A DNA stretch of 64,000 bases from Verrucomicrobiota bacterium (GTDB lineage Bacteria > Verrucomicrobiota > Verrucomicrobiia > Opitutales > Opitutaceae), in NCBI GenBank assembly GCA_023416735.1, contig JAEZGX010000014.1, positions 84,490-148,489 of the forward strand, in the 5' to 3' direction. Position numbers and translations under genes: made by a program. Under the pieces are notes generated by a model, which made no database searches, was not told where the DNA came from, and was given only the letters and a program-made list of their open reading frames with translations. Each line of letters opens with the position of its first letter. Within the stretch, counting starts at the first letter, position 1. Below, piece by piece: positions 50,828 to 60,414 of the stretch.

Positions 50828-51430
50828 TTACTTCGTCTTCCCCTCCGCCTTCAGCTGCTTCTCCAATTTCTTGATCTTCGGCGCGATCACGAACGAGCAG
50901 TATCCCGCTTTCGGATTCTTCCTGTAGTAATCCTGATGATACGCTTCCGCTTTCCAGAACTTCGTTAGCGGCACGATCTCCGTCGTGATCGGATCGCGAA
51001 ACTCCTCCGCCGCCTTCGCTCGCGAGTTTTCCGCGGCCACCTTCTGCGCCTCGTTCGCATACAGGATGATTGAACGATACTGCGGCCCGATGTCGTTCCC
51101 CTGCCCTCCCACCTGCGTCGGATTGTGGACGTGCCAGAAATAATCGAGCACCGCCTCCAACGACACCTCCGCCGGATCGAAGTCGATTTTGATCACCTCC
51201 GCGTGTCCCGTCAGATGCGCGCACACTTGCTCATACGTCGGATCCGGCTCCTTCCCGCCCGCGTAACCGCTTACGACATTCTTCACGCCAGGCAGCAATT
51301 CATACGCCGCCTCCGTGCACCAAAAGCACCCGCCGCCGAGCACCACCGATTCCAGCTTCTTCGCATCCGCCGCCGTCGCGTCCGTCATGGCCAAAAAGAA
51401 AAAAGAAAAAACCACCCAAATCCGTTTCAT
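50828..51430 (-). CDS. msrA: Peptide methionine sulfoxide reductase MsrA (exported)
   Basis: A 200-residue MsrA starting MKRIWVVFSFFFLAMTDATA, a signal peptide. The catalytic motif GGGCFWCTEAAYE is followed by SGYAGG, HAEVIKIDFDP, HDPTQ-like HNPTQVGGQGNDIGPQYRS, and EAYHQDYY. The C-terminus (GYCSFVIAPKIKKL) supplies the resolving Cys. It repairs oxidised Met, probably in periplasmic proteins. Confidence 0.95.
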   Translation of the reverse strand: MKRIWVVFSFFFLAMTDATAADAKKLESVVLGGGCFWCTEAAYELLPGVKNVVSGYAGGKEPDPTYEQVCAHLTGHAEVIKIDFDPAEVSLEAVLDYFWHVHNPTQVGGQGNDIGPQYRSIILYANEAQKVAAENSRAKAAEEFRDPITTEIVPLTKFWKAEAYHQDYYRKNPKAGYCSFVIAPKIKKLEKQLKAEGKTK

Positions 51431-51473
51431 GAAGTGAGCCTCACCCTGCCCCAAAATCCTCCGGCCGCAAGCA

Positions 51474-51495
51474 GGGCGGGCCCCCGACCCGCCCT
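51474..51495. repeat. GGGCGGG hairpin repeat
   Basis: GGGCGGG / CCCGCCC palindrome between msrA and the oxidoreductase gene, followed by TTTT on the plus strand. A sibling lies at 52921. Genes on both sides read on the minus strand, so this is more an interspersed palindrome than a terminator. Confidence 0.5.
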
Positions 51496-51502
51496 TTTCA
51501 CC

Positions 51503-52864
51503 TCACAAATGAAACACCTTCCGGCCCACCATCACCTCCTGCCGTCTCTCATCGAAGGTCACTCGCTGCCCCGTCCGCGCCGCCGCATTCGCCATGATGC
51601 ACGCGATCGAGTGCTCATACCCCGCTTCCACCGGCGCATTCGGCTGCTTCCGTGAACGCACGCACTCCAGCCAGTTGCGCACGTGCGCCGTCGTCATCGC
51701 GTCGCCACCCATGTTCGCCGCCGTCGACGCCGCTTCTCCGCCCAGTTCCCGCGGCTCCAGTAGATTCGGCTGCATGCCCATCGCACTCGCATGCCCCTCT
51801 TCCAACCCGCCATTCGGCGTCACGCGCCGCGTATCCAAATTCAACTCACCACCGTTCGAATAATAAATCTCCTTCGTCCCGCCCGCCGAATTCGTGAACC
51901 GCGACGAATACGTCACCTGAAACCCCTTCGTCTTGTCGTTCAACGGACCGTAATCGAATACCGCCGTCAGCGTGTCGAAGTTCGTCCGTCCATCCTTCCA
52001 CAAATAAATCCCGCCATTCGCACTCACGCTGCGCGGATGCTTCAAGCCCGTGAACCAGTGCACCGTGTCGATCTGGTGACACATCCACTGCCCGGGAATC
52101 CCCGACGAATACGGCCAGAACAAGCGATACTCCAGATACACCCGCGGATCGAATTTCGCCCGCGGGCGGTTCATCAAAAACCGCTTCCAATCCACATCCT
52201 CCTCCCGCAAATCCGCCACCAGCGCCGGCCTCCGCCACCGCCCCGGCTGATTCACATTCCACGTCATCTCCACCGACACGATGTCGCCAAACGCGCCCGA
52301 ATCGATGAACCGCTTCGCGTCGTGATACGTCGTCCCGCTCCGCCGCTGCGACCCGATCTGCACAATCCGATCCGTCGCGCGCACCGCCTTCAACGCCGCC
52401 CGCGCATCCTTCATCGTCTCCGCAAACGGCTTCTCCACGTAAACGTCGCAGCCCGCCTCCACGCCTTCGATGCAGTGCAACGCATGCTGGAAATCCGCCG
52501 TGCTGATCACCACCGCATCCGGCTTCGCTTTCTCATAAAGCTCTTCGTTGTTCCGATACGCCGGAATCTGCGCCCCGCCCAACTCGCGCGCAAAAAACGC
52601 CACCGCCTCCTCGCGCCGGCGACTCCACAAATCGGATACACCCACGATCTCGAGATTGAACTCCCCCGCGAGCTGTTTCAGCGCCGGGAAGAGCGAGTCC
52701 TTGAATCGATCCGAAAACCCCACGACCCCAATCCGCAACCGCCCGTTCGCTCCCGCCGCCCCTTGTCCAAACAACCGCGCCCCCGTGCTCGCGATCACCA
52801 ATCCCGCCGCCGCCACCGAAGCCGTCCGCACAAACTCACGTCGATTCAAGGGGTATGAGGTCAT
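51503..52864 (-). CDS. Gfo/Idh/MocA family oxidoreductase, Tat-exported
   Basis: A 453-residue NAD(P)-dependent oxidoreductase. The N-terminus NRREFVRTASVAAAGLVIAS is a twin-arginine signal. The Rossmann part begins RLRIGVVGFSDRF (GxxGxx variant), and EKPFAETMKDA is the family EKP motif with the catalytic Lys. The C-terminal domain has HQIDTVHWFTG. Such Tat-exported members are numerous in Verrucomicrobiota and Planctomycetota and some act on sugars in the periplasm; the substrate here is unknown. Confidence 0.92.
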   Translation of the reverse strand: MTSYPLNRREFVRTASVAAAGLVIASTGARLFGQGAAGANGRLRIGVVGFSDRFKDSLFPALKQLAGEFNLEIVGVSDLWSRRREEAVAFFARELGGAQIPAYRNNEELYEKAKPDAVVISTADFQHALHCIEGVEAGCDVYVEKPFAETMKDARAALKAVRATDRIVQIGSQRRSGTTYHDAKRFIDSGAFGDIVSVEMTWNVNQPGRWRRPALVADLREEDVDWKRFLMNRPRAKFDPRVYLEYRLFWPYSSGIPGQWMCHQIDTVHWFTGLKHPRSVSANGGIYLWKDGRTNFDTLTAVFDYGPLNDKTKGFQVTYSSRFTNSAGGTKEIYYSNGGELNLDTRRVTPNGGLEEGHASAMGMQPNLLEPRELGGEAASTAANMGGDAMTTAHVRNWLECVRSRKQPNAPVEAGYEHSIACIMANAAARTGQRVTFDERRQEVMVGRKVFHL

Positions 52865-52920
52865 GCCGCCACTAATGCTTCTCCTTCTCCCCGCCGCCAG
52901 TCCGAACTTCCCATCCTGTA

Positions 52921-52943
52921 GGGCGGGGTCTCCCGACCCCGCC
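52921..52943. repeat. GGCGGGG hairpin repeat
   Basis: GGCGGGG / CCCCGCC palindrome with loop TCTCCCGA upstream of the oxidoreductase gene. Related to the element at 51474. Confidence 0.5.
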
Positions 52944-52989
52944 GTCCCTCCTAACCCGCGTGCATGAAGCGCGGGCTCCCACGCCTCAC

Positions 52990-55746
52990 CTACACCCCGC
53001 CCGCCTGCCTCCGTGCCTCCAACTTCTCCCTCACCTCCGCCGCCTTCGGATGCCCCACCGCTTCCGCGCTCTTCGCCAACTTGATCGCCTCGTCCAACCC
53101 TGGCGCCCCCTCGACTCCGCTCGCCGTCATATCCGCCAGCATGAACATCGCTTCCGAGTGCCCCATCGCACCGGCTTTCTTCAGATAACTCATCCCTCTT
53201 ACCGGATCCTTCTGCACGAGCCGCCCGTGATGATAAATCTCCCCCACCTGAAACGCCGCCGCCGCGTGCGTATCCGCAATCCGCAACATGTCGCTCAACG
53301 CCTCCACGGCCTTACCGGATCCGAGTTTCTCAATTGCCACCGACAAAACCGTGTCCGGACACCCCAACTCCAACGCCTTCGCCCGATACTTGTCCGCGCG
53401 CTTTACGTTCCGCTTCACCCCTAATCCCTCCCGATAACACCGGCTCAACCGATCATACGCCAGCCCGCGCTCGGTATGACCGCCCCCTTTTAACAGCATC
53501 TTGTAGATCTTCGCCGCCTCATCGTGCTGCCCCTGCTGCTGCGCGAGATCCGCATACTTCGCCAACGCCGCCACGTCCCCATACGCAAACATCCGCGACA
53601 ACCAGAACTGCGCCCGCTCCAAATCCTGCGCCCCACCTTTTCCTTCGAGATAAAACTTCACCAGCCGCTGCAGCGCCTCGCGATGTCCATCCAGCGCCGC
53701 GAGCCGGTAATGATACGCCGCTTCCACCGGCGTCTCGGGAACCCCTTCCCCTTTCTCATGCATCTCCCCGAGCCGAAACCGCGCTATCACGTGCCCGCGC
53801 TCCGCCGCCGTCTCAAAATACGCATACGCCTTCTCCAGATCCTTCTCTCCGATTTTACCGTCGTAATGCAGTCGCCCCAGATTGAACGCCCCGAACGGAT
53901 CCTCCTTCGCGTCCGCTTGCGCGTAATACTTCAACATCAACTCCCGATCCTTCTCCTCCGCCTCTTTGACCGATTGCTTCTTCGCCGACTCGAACCGCTC
54001 CTGGTAGATCACGCCTAGGTTGTTCAACGATCGCGACAGTTCCGGATCGATCGCCAAACTTTTCTCATAAAGCCGGATGGCCTCCGCCTGATCCTTCATC
54101 ATCGCCGCCCGGCCTTCCGACATCATCAACGCCAGCGACGCGATCGACGCCGCATCATCTCCTGCCGCTCCAATCCGGTAGAATTCCGCTGCCTCGATCA
54201 TCCCCGCTCCATAGTTGCCGGACAACTCCACCGGAAATCGTTCGTGCAACTGCCCCAGCCGCCGTGCCGCCAGTGGATGGTTCTGCTTCACCGCCTTCCG
54301 ATACCAGTTCAGCGCATCTTTCGCATTCTCGCGCACCCCATGCCCCCCTTCATGCCGCATCCCCATAAAATATTGCGCATGCGCATCCTTCTTCTTCGCC
54401 CAGCTCTTCGTCAGATCCACCCACTGCTCAAACGTCACCACACTCGCCGGACATTGCCCGATCGTCGCCAGATAACTCACGAACTCATCGTTCTTGTGCC
54501 GCGCCGCCACCGCTTTCGCCTTCTCCCCATCCTTCGCCGTCCCGATCCCGTTGTATAAAGAAATCACTACATTCGCGACCGCGAGGTAGTGCTTCACCTT
54601 CTTCTCATCCTCGCCCATCGCGCGCTGAAACCACGCAAACGCCTTCTCCGGCTCCGGCTTCCCCAAATCGCCGCGCGTATAAAGAAACGCCAGCTCCAGC
54701 ATCGCCCACGGCTTTCCACTCTCCGCCGCCAGTTCAAACCACGTCACCGCCTCCTTCGGATTATAATCCTTCGACTTCCTGTCCGTGAACATCCGCGCGA
54801 TGTTCATCTGCATCTCGCCTTCCGCCTCGTCGCTCGCCTTCGCCACCGCCTCCTCCAGCTCCGACACCGCGAAATCGTCCACCAGCTTCGCCGTCGCGTA
54901 ATTGTGCAACAGCGAGATTCCCGCGTGACGCCCCAACTTGCGACTCTGCTCCAGCATCTCGTTCGCCTTCGCCGAATCGCGCGGCACGCCTCGCCCCAGC
55001 GCATAATTCACCGCCGCCTGTATCGCCGCCTGCATTACGCCGTCGCGCCCCGATACCCCCGCCGTCGCCGCCGCCACGAACTGCGCCTGCGCTCCCGCGC
55101 CGTCCTTCCGCTTCTCCAACAACATCCCGAGGAAGAAATGCGCGCGCGCCTTCGCACTCGCCACCGGATCCGCCGCCGCCGCACCCGCCACGCCCAGCTC
55201 CGTCGCCAGCTCTCCCGTCCCCGCATGAAAATCCGCCGGCGGAAACGGACGCGAATAATCCGCCCCGTCCGCCACCGCCGCCTTCAACCACTCGAACGCC
55301 CTCTCCTCATCCTTCCGCACCCCGATCCCCGAAAACAGCACCATCCCATAACTCACCTGCGCAAACGCGTTCCCTCGCTCCGCCGCCAGCCGCACCAGCG
55401 CCGTCGCCTTCTTCGCATTCCGCGAATACCCGTATCCGCCACTCTGATAACACTCCGCCAAAAACAGCTGCGCATGCGTGAACTCCTGCGCCACCGCCTC
55501 CTCCAACGCCGCCCGTCCCGCGGCCAGATCCGCCGGCGCCTTGCTGCGAAACCACTTCATCGCCTCCCAAAACTTCACCTCGCCCGCACTCGTCGCCGGC
55601 GCCGCCGCCAGCACCTGCTCCTCGCCCTCCTCCTCGCCCAGGTCGTCGGCGATCGTCGACTCCGCCGCGATGAGCGGCGACAGCGACGCGCATCCGAAAA
55701 TCACCAACCACCAACCGAGAACCTTGTAGCGTTGAAGTGAAGCCAT
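52990..55746 (-). CDS. Exported Sel1-repeat protein
   Basis: A 918-residue protein starting MASLQRYKVLGWWLVIFGCASLSPLIAAES, with a signal peptide or lipoprotein-like region. The rest is a long array of Sel1-like repeats, each about 36 residues with the A-x-x-x-LGxxY/H pattern (for example AKKATALVRLAAERGNAFAQVSYGMVLF, AYAYFETAAERGHVIARFRLGEMHEKGEG). Sel1 arrays are protein-protein interaction scaffolds. The gene starts 11 bases after the stop of the S41 protease, so the two are surely co-expressed and may act together. Confidence 0.88.
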   Translation of the reverse strand: MASLQRYKVLGWWLVIFGCASLSPLIAAESTIADDLGEEEGEEQVLAAAPATSAGEVKFWEAMKWFRSKAPADLAAGRAALEEAVAQEFTHAQLFLAECYQSGGYGYSRNAKKATALVRLAAERGNAFAQVSYGMVLFSGIGVRKDEERAFEWLKAAVADGADYSRPFPPADFHAGTGELATELGVAGAAAADPVASAKARAHFFLGMLLEKRKDGAGAQAQFVAAATAGVSGRDGVMQAAIQAAVNYALGRGVPRDSAKANEMLEQSRKLGRHAGISLLHNYATAKLVDDFAVSELEEAVAKASDEAEGEMQMNIARMFTDRKSKDYNPKEAVTWFELAAESGKPWAMLELAFLYTRGDLGKPEPEKAFAWFQRAMGEDEKKVKHYLAVANVVISLYNGIGTAKDGEKAKAVAARHKNDEFVSYLATIGQCPASVVTFEQWVDLTKSWAKKKDAHAQYFMGMRHEGGHGVRENAKDALNWYRKAVKQNHPLAARRLGQLHERFPVELSGNYGAGMIEAAEFYRIGAAGDDAASIASLALMMSEGRAAMMKDQAEAIRLYEKSLAIDPELSRSLNNLGVIYQERFESAKKQSVKEAEEKDRELMLKYYAQADAKEDPFGAFNLGRLHYDGKIGEKDLEKAYAYFETAAERGHVIARFRLGEMHEKGEGVPETPVEAAYHYRLAALDGHREALQRLVKFYLEGKGGAQDLERAQFWLSRMFAYGDVAALAKYADLAQQQGQHDEAAKIYKMLLKGGGHTERGLAYDRLSRCYREGLGVKRNVKRADKYRAKALELGCPDTVLSVAIEKLGSGKAVEALSDMLRIADTHAAAAFQVGEIYHHGRLVQKDPVRGMSYLKKAGAMGHSEAMFMLADMTASGVEGAPGLDEAIKLAKSAEAVGHPKAAEVREKLEARRQAGGV

Positions 55747-55757
55747 GTGGAAAAAAT

Positions 55758-58280
55758 CTAAAATCCCGCCGCGCTCTTCTGCCTTCCCCCATCTCCTGCC
55801 TCCGCCGCCCACTCCGCCGTCAACCGCAAGCTCTCCCGCAACCCGACATCCAGCATCGACCGCCCCAACAACAATCCCGGATCCAGTTCGGTCAGCTTGC
55901 GCAACACCGCCTCCGCCCCGCGCCGCAAATCCCTCGTATCCGCATCCTCACTACCTCGCCTGAAACTTTCGATCACCGCCGCATCCGAGAATCCTTCCAC
56001 CCGCTCCAACGCGCGCAACACCTCCGCCATCGCGCTCTCCGCCATCTCCCGTCCCGTCGCCGCCGCATACGCCACCGCCAGCACGTTTGTCTCGCCGACA
56101 TACGCCCGAAATCCAATTCGCTCCAAACGCATCGCCCGCACGACGCCTCCGTCGTCCTCGATAAAAAACCGATTGCCCGCCAGCCACCCGGCCGTCGCCT
56201 CCGCTCCCTCCGGCACACGCCGGCGCGCCAACGCCCGATGCTCCGCCTCCACCCGCCGCACCGCGTCGATCGTCAATATTTCCCCTCGATAACCTTCCCT
56301 CCACTCCAGTTCCCGCGCCCGCCGCCATACCGCGATCATCTCCGCCTCATACTCCGCCCGCTCCTTCGTCCGCCGCTCGAGCTGCACCGAAATCTCTTTC
56401 TGCTCCGTCACCTGTCGCCTCATTTCCGCAAATCGTCGCCGCAGCTCCCATTCCTCCAGCGTCGCCACCCGCCCAGCCAGCTTCGCGCGCAATCGTTCAA
56501 TCAACTCCGCCTTCACCCATCCCGATTTCGGTTCCACTCGCCCGTCCTCCACCCCCGCGATTTCGTCACCCGGTAACGCCAGCGGCAGCTTCGCCTCCAC
56601 CTTCTCCGCATCGTCCACCGGATGCGGAAAAACAATATCCGCCTCCGCGCCCCGCACCTGCGGCGAGCGCCCATCCGGAAAATAAAACCGCTGCCCCGTC
56701 ACCCGCAGCATTCCCCAAGACAACTTTCCGCCCGCCCGCAGCGGATTCGCATTCAGATCGATATACGACTGCGCCGTCCCTTTCCCGAACGTCGCCTGCG
56801 CTCCCACGATCACCGCCCGCCGGTGATACTGCAGCGCTCCCGCCACGATCTCACTCGCCGAAGCACTCTGCTGCGACACCGCCACGACCAGCGGCCCCGC
56901 AAACACCGGCTCCGCTTCCGCGCTCCGATGCACCTCCCGCTTTCCATCCATCCCTTTCGTCAAAAACACCGGCCCTCCTCCCACGAATAATCCCACCAGC
57001 GCCGTCGCTTCCGTCATCGCTCCGCCCGGATTCCTCCGCAAATCCAGCACCAGCCCCTCGATCCCGCGCACGTTCATCTGCTCGATCAACTCCCGCACAT
57101 CCCGCGTCGCGCTCGCATCCGCCGACTCTGCCCCGGACGCATAAAACTCCGGCAACTCCACCCAGCCAATCTTCCTCGTTCCGCCACCCGCTCCCGGCAC
57201 TTCAAACACCGCTCCACGGGCCCGCTGGTCCGGCAGCACCACTTCGCTCCGCATCAACGTCACCTCGCGTCGTTCGTCGTCACCAAGTTTCCGATACGCC
57301 ACGCGCACCGTCGTCCCCGGTTCGCCGCGCAGCCTTGTCACGATCGTCGACACCGGCTTCTTCCGCGTTTCCGTCCATTCGCCCTCTTCTTCCGCGAGCG
57401 CCACGATTTCATCGCCCGGCGAAATCCTTCCGTCCCGCTCCGCCGCCCCGCCTTCCAGCATCGACCACACCCGACACACCCCTTCGTCCATCCACACATC
57501 CAACCCCGCCCCCGCCACCGCTCCTTTCATCGAGATCTTGAATTCTTCCGCCCGCTCCGGCCCGAAATACCCGCTGTGCGGATCGAACATCCCAATCAGC
57601 GCTTCCCAAAAAAGCTCCCGCGCCTCCATCGCGCTCATCTCCTCCAGGCCTTCCACCCATCGCTCGTAACCACGCCGCACCTCCACCGTCGCCTCCGCCA
57701 AACTCAACCCGTCCGCCATTTCATCCACCACCGCCCGCTTCAACCTCAACTCCCACGCCTTCTCCAACTCCGCGCCGGACAACGGCGCCGACTCCGGCTC
57801 GCGCTCCCGATAAAACTCATCCGCCTCCAACGCGATTTCTCCTTCCAACCAGCTCTTGATCCACGCCAGCCGCGCCCGCGCGCGTTCTCGATAAAGATCG
57901 AACATCTCGAACCCCGGCTGCGCGTCGCCTTTCAACAAATACACCGTCTTCAAGCTGCGATCGAAACGGCGGTGCAAAAACGCCATGTCCTCCGCGCTGA
58001 AGATCAGCCGCTCCGGATCATTCCGCTTCGCGAACTGCTCCACGATGTCCTTCCCGCCGATCTCGTGAAATTGCCGCGTCGAGTAATGCAGGTTCTGCAA
58101 CAACTCCACGATCACCCGCCCTTCCCGCTGCCACTCCCGCCGCTCGCTCGTCAACAGCCGCGCATCGATCGCTTCCGCCCCAAGGCTCGCCTCCGGCAAG
58201 CACACCGCCGCGGCCGCCGCCCACAACATCGGACGCACCGCACGCCAAACCGGCCGGAAACTGGGAACGCGAATAGTCAA
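55758..58280 (-). CDS. prc: Carboxyl-terminal processing protease (S41 family)
   Basis: An 840-residue periplasmic protease of the Prc/Tsp type with a signal region at the N-terminus. The PDZ-like domain (DEGVCRVWSMLEGGAAERDGRISPGDEIVALAEE) precedes the catalytic domain: GLVLDLRRNPGGAMTEATALVGLF, then SQQSASASEIVAGALQ (Ser nucleophile) and GKGTAQSYIDL (Lys). The length and the N-terminal helical domain fit the long Tsp form. It heads an operon with the Sel1 scaffold. Confidence 0.93.
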   Translation of the reverse strand: MTIRVPSFRPVWRAVRPMLWAAAAAVCLPEASLGAEAIDARLLTSERREWQREGRVIVELLQNLHYSTRQFHEIGGKDIVEQFAKRNDPERLIFSAEDMAFLHRRFDRSLKTVYLLKGDAQPGFEMFDLYRERARARLAWIKSWLEGEIALEADEFYREREPESAPLSGAELEKAWELRLKRAVVDEMADGLSLAEATVEVRRGYERWVEGLEEMSAMEARELFWEALIGMFDPHSGYFGPERAEEFKISMKGAVAGAGLDVWMDEGVCRVWSMLEGGAAERDGRISPGDEIVALAEEEGEWTETRKKPVSTIVTRLRGEPGTTVRVAYRKLGDDERREVTLMRSEVVLPDQRARGAVFEVPGAGGGTRKIGWVELPEFYASGAESADASATRDVRELIEQMNVRGIEGLVLDLRRNPGGAMTEATALVGLFVGGGPVFLTKGMDGKREVHRSAEAEPVFAGPLVVAVSQQSASASEIVAGALQYHRRAVIVGAQATFGKGTAQSYIDLNANPLRAGGKLSWGMLRVTGQRFYFPDGRSPQVRGAEADIVFPHPVDDAEKVEAKLPLALPGDEIAGVEDGRVEPKSGWVKAELIERLRAKLAGRVATLEEWELRRRFAEMRRQVTEQKEISVQLERRTKERAEYEAEMIAVWRRARELEWREGYRGEILTIDAVRRVEAEHRALARRRVPEGAEATAGWLAGNRFFIEDDGGVVRAMRLERIGFRAYVGETNVLAVAYAAATGREMAESAMAEVLRALERVEGFSDAAVIESFRRGSEDADTRDLRRGAEAVLRKLTELDPGLLLGRSMLDVGLRESLRLTAEWAAEAGDGGRQKSAAGF

Positions 58281-58497
58281 AGCGGAGCCGCGGTTCTGCC
58301 GCCCGCGTATCCGCTTGGCAAATGCAACTTCACGTCAGTCCTGACCACCCCTCTCAGCTCAACATCTTACGCCGCCCGAAACCCTTTTCTCCCCGCTCCA
58401 CCGTCCCCCGCACGCATCCATTTTTTCGGCTTCTGCGCCTCTTGGTTTTTGAACCTTCTCTGGAGCTTGGACTTGGTCCTTGGATCTTCCCGCGCCC
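58281..58497. other. Intergenic region between ettA and the S41 protease gene
   Basis: 217 bases without a supported gene. It contains short related words (GGAGCTTGGA, GGACTTGGT, CCTTGGA), suggesting a degenerate repeat, and must hold the promoter of the protease operon. I see no strong terminator for ettA. Confidence 0.4.
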
Positions 58498-60189
58498 TCA
58501 GCCGCGGGTAAGCTTCCGATACTTCACCCGATGCGGCTGATCCGCGTCCTTCCCTTTCCGCCGCTTATAATCCTCGTGATACGCCGAGAAGTTTCCGTTG
58601 AACCACTTCACCTCACTCTCTCCTTCGAACGCTAGAATGTGCGTCGCCACGCGATCGAGAAACCACCGGTCGTGCGACACCACCACCGCACACCCCGCGA
58701 AGTTCTCCAAGCCTTCCTCCAGCGCGCGAATCGAGTTCACATCCAAATCATTCGTCGGCTCGTCCAACAAAATCAGATTCGCCCCGCTCTTCAGCAGCCG
58801 CGCGAGATGCACGCGATTCCGTTCTCCGCCCGATAACACGCCCACCTTCTTCTGCTGATCCGCGCCCGTGAAGCCAAACTGCGCGCAATACGCCCGCGAA
58901 TTCACCTCCCGCCCGGGCAGCTTCATGATCTCCTCCCCGCCGCTGATCGCCTCCCAAATCGTCGCCTCGTTCGGCAGCGATTCCCGCGATTGATCCACGT
59001 GCGCAATCTTCACCGTATCGCCAACCCGCAGCGTCCCTGTATCCGGTTTCTCAGCACCGATGATGAGTCGAAACAGCGTCGTCTTCCCCGCGCCATTCGG
59101 CCCAATCACCCCCACGATCCCACCCGGCGGCAGCGAAAAATTCACGCTTTCGAAAAGCACATTGTCGCCATAACTCTTCGCCAGATCCTTCGCCTCCACG
59201 ACCAAGGTTCCGAGCCGCGGTCCCGGCGGTATCAAGATTTCGAATTCACGCTCTTTCTCTGCGACGTTCTGCTTCAGCATCGTCTCATACGCATTGATGC
59301 GCGCCTGACCTTTCGCCTGCCGCGCCTTCGCCCCCGAGCGAATCCACTCCAGCTCGCGCGCCATCGCCTTCTGCCGGCGATCTTCCGTGCGTTGCTCGAT
59401 CGCTTGTCGCCTCTGCTTCTGCTCGAGCCACGATGAATAATTTCCCTTCCACGGAATCCCGTGCCCGCGATCCAGCTCGAGAATCCATTGCGCGACATTG
59501 TCCAAAAAATACCGGTCGTGCGTCACCGCGATCACCGTTCCTTCATACCGCGCCAGATGCTGCTCCAGCCAATTCACGCTCTCCGCGTCCAAATGATTCG
59601 TCGGCTCGTCCAGCAACAAAATCGACGGCTTCTGCAACAACAGCCGCGCCAACGCCACCCGCCGCCGTTCGCCGCCCGAAAGATTATCCACCACCGCTTC
59701 GCCCGGCGGACACCGCAACGCATCCATCGCCATCTCCACCTGCGGCGCCACATCCCACGCGCCAAGCGCATCGATCTTCTCCTGCAGCTCGCCCTGCCGC
59801 TGCATGATCTTGTCCTTCTCCGCCTCGTCGTCCGTCGCCCCGAGTTCATCCCAGGTCGCGTCATACGCCGCCGTGAGGTCCGTCAAATGCTTCACGCCTT
59901 CCTCCACGCACGCCCGCACCGTCGCCCCCGGCGTCAAATGCGGCTCCTGCTCCAACAATCCCACCGAATACCCCGGCTCGAAATGCACCCGCCCTTCGAT
60001 CTCCTTGTCCCGCCCCGCGAGAATCTTCAGCAACGACGACTTTCCCGACCCGTTTAAACCAAGCACGCCGATCTTCGCGCCGTAGTAAAACGACAGCGAG
60101 ATATCCCGCAGGATTTCCTTGCGCTCGATCTTCTTCGAAACGCCCAGCATCGAAAAAATCACCGTCGGAGCTTCGTCACCTTTAGCCAT
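58498..60189 (-). CDS. ettA: Energy-dependent translational throttle protein EttA (ABC-F)
   Basis: A 563-residue ABC-F protein with two ATP-binding cassettes. Cassette 1: GLNGSGKSSLLKILAG, LSGGERRRVALARLLL, ILLLDEPTNHLDAESVNWLEQHL. Cassette 2: GPNGAGKTTLFRLI, LSGGERNRVHLARLL, LILLDEPTNDLDVNSIRALEEGL. The first cassette contains an arm insertion and the linker the P-site tRNA interaction motif region seen in EttA. It acts on the ribosomal E site. Length and sequence match EttA rather than Uup or YbiT. Confidence 0.95.
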   Translation of the reverse strand: MAKGDEAPTVIFSMLGVSKKIERKEILRDISLSFYYGAKIGVLGLNGSGKSSLLKILAGRDKEIEGRVHFEPGYSVGLLEQEPHLTPGATVRACVEEGVKHLTDLTAAYDATWDELGATDDEAEKDKIMQRQGELQEKIDALGAWDVAPQVEMAMDALRCPPGEAVVDNLSGGERRRVALARLLLQKPSILLLDEPTNHLDAESVNWLEQHLARYEGTVIAVTHDRYFLDNVAQWILELDRGHGIPWKGNYSSWLEQKQRRQAIEQRTEDRRQKAMARELEWIRSGAKARQAKGQARINAYETMLKQNVAEKEREFEILIPPGPRLGTLVVEAKDLAKSYGDNVLFESVNFSLPPGGIVGVIGPNGAGKTTLFRLIIGAEKPDTGTLRVGDTVKIAHVDQSRESLPNEATIWEAISGGEEIMKLPGREVNSRAYCAQFGFTGADQQKKVGVLSGGERNRVHLARLLKSGANLILLDEPTNDLDVNSIRALEEGLENFAGCAVVVSHDRWFLDRVATHILAFEGESEVKWFNGNFSAYHEDYKRRKGKDADQPHRVKYRKLTRG

Positions 60190-60297
60190 GCCCGCCGACC
60201 TTGTAGCTTAGCCGCTCGCACGCAACTCCCAGTAGGAAAGGTTCTCCAACCTACCTGACCCTCCGCCAATGTCCCGCTGCCTCCAGCCGACCATCTA

Positions 60298-60379
60298 GAA
60301 CAACCACGAATGGACACGAATACACCCGAATGAATACTTCCCCGGATTCGTGTTCATTCGTGTCCATTCGTGGTTGTTC
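60298..60379. repeat. Inverted-repeat element with 24-bp arms (ATTCGTGTCCATTCGTGG family)
   Basis: Two perfect 24-bp arms, 60298-60321 and 60356-60379, containing CCACGAATGGACACGAAT and its complement, around a 34-base centre. It lies upstream of the GH3 gene. Fragments occur near 25960 and 50769. In translation it gives NHEWTRMNTN / RVHSWLF, a pattern that I recall from spurious ORFs in this phylum. Confidence 0.85.
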
Positions 60380-60414
60380 ATCTGAATAGCTCCGCCCCTT
60401 TTCCAATCTGCCCC

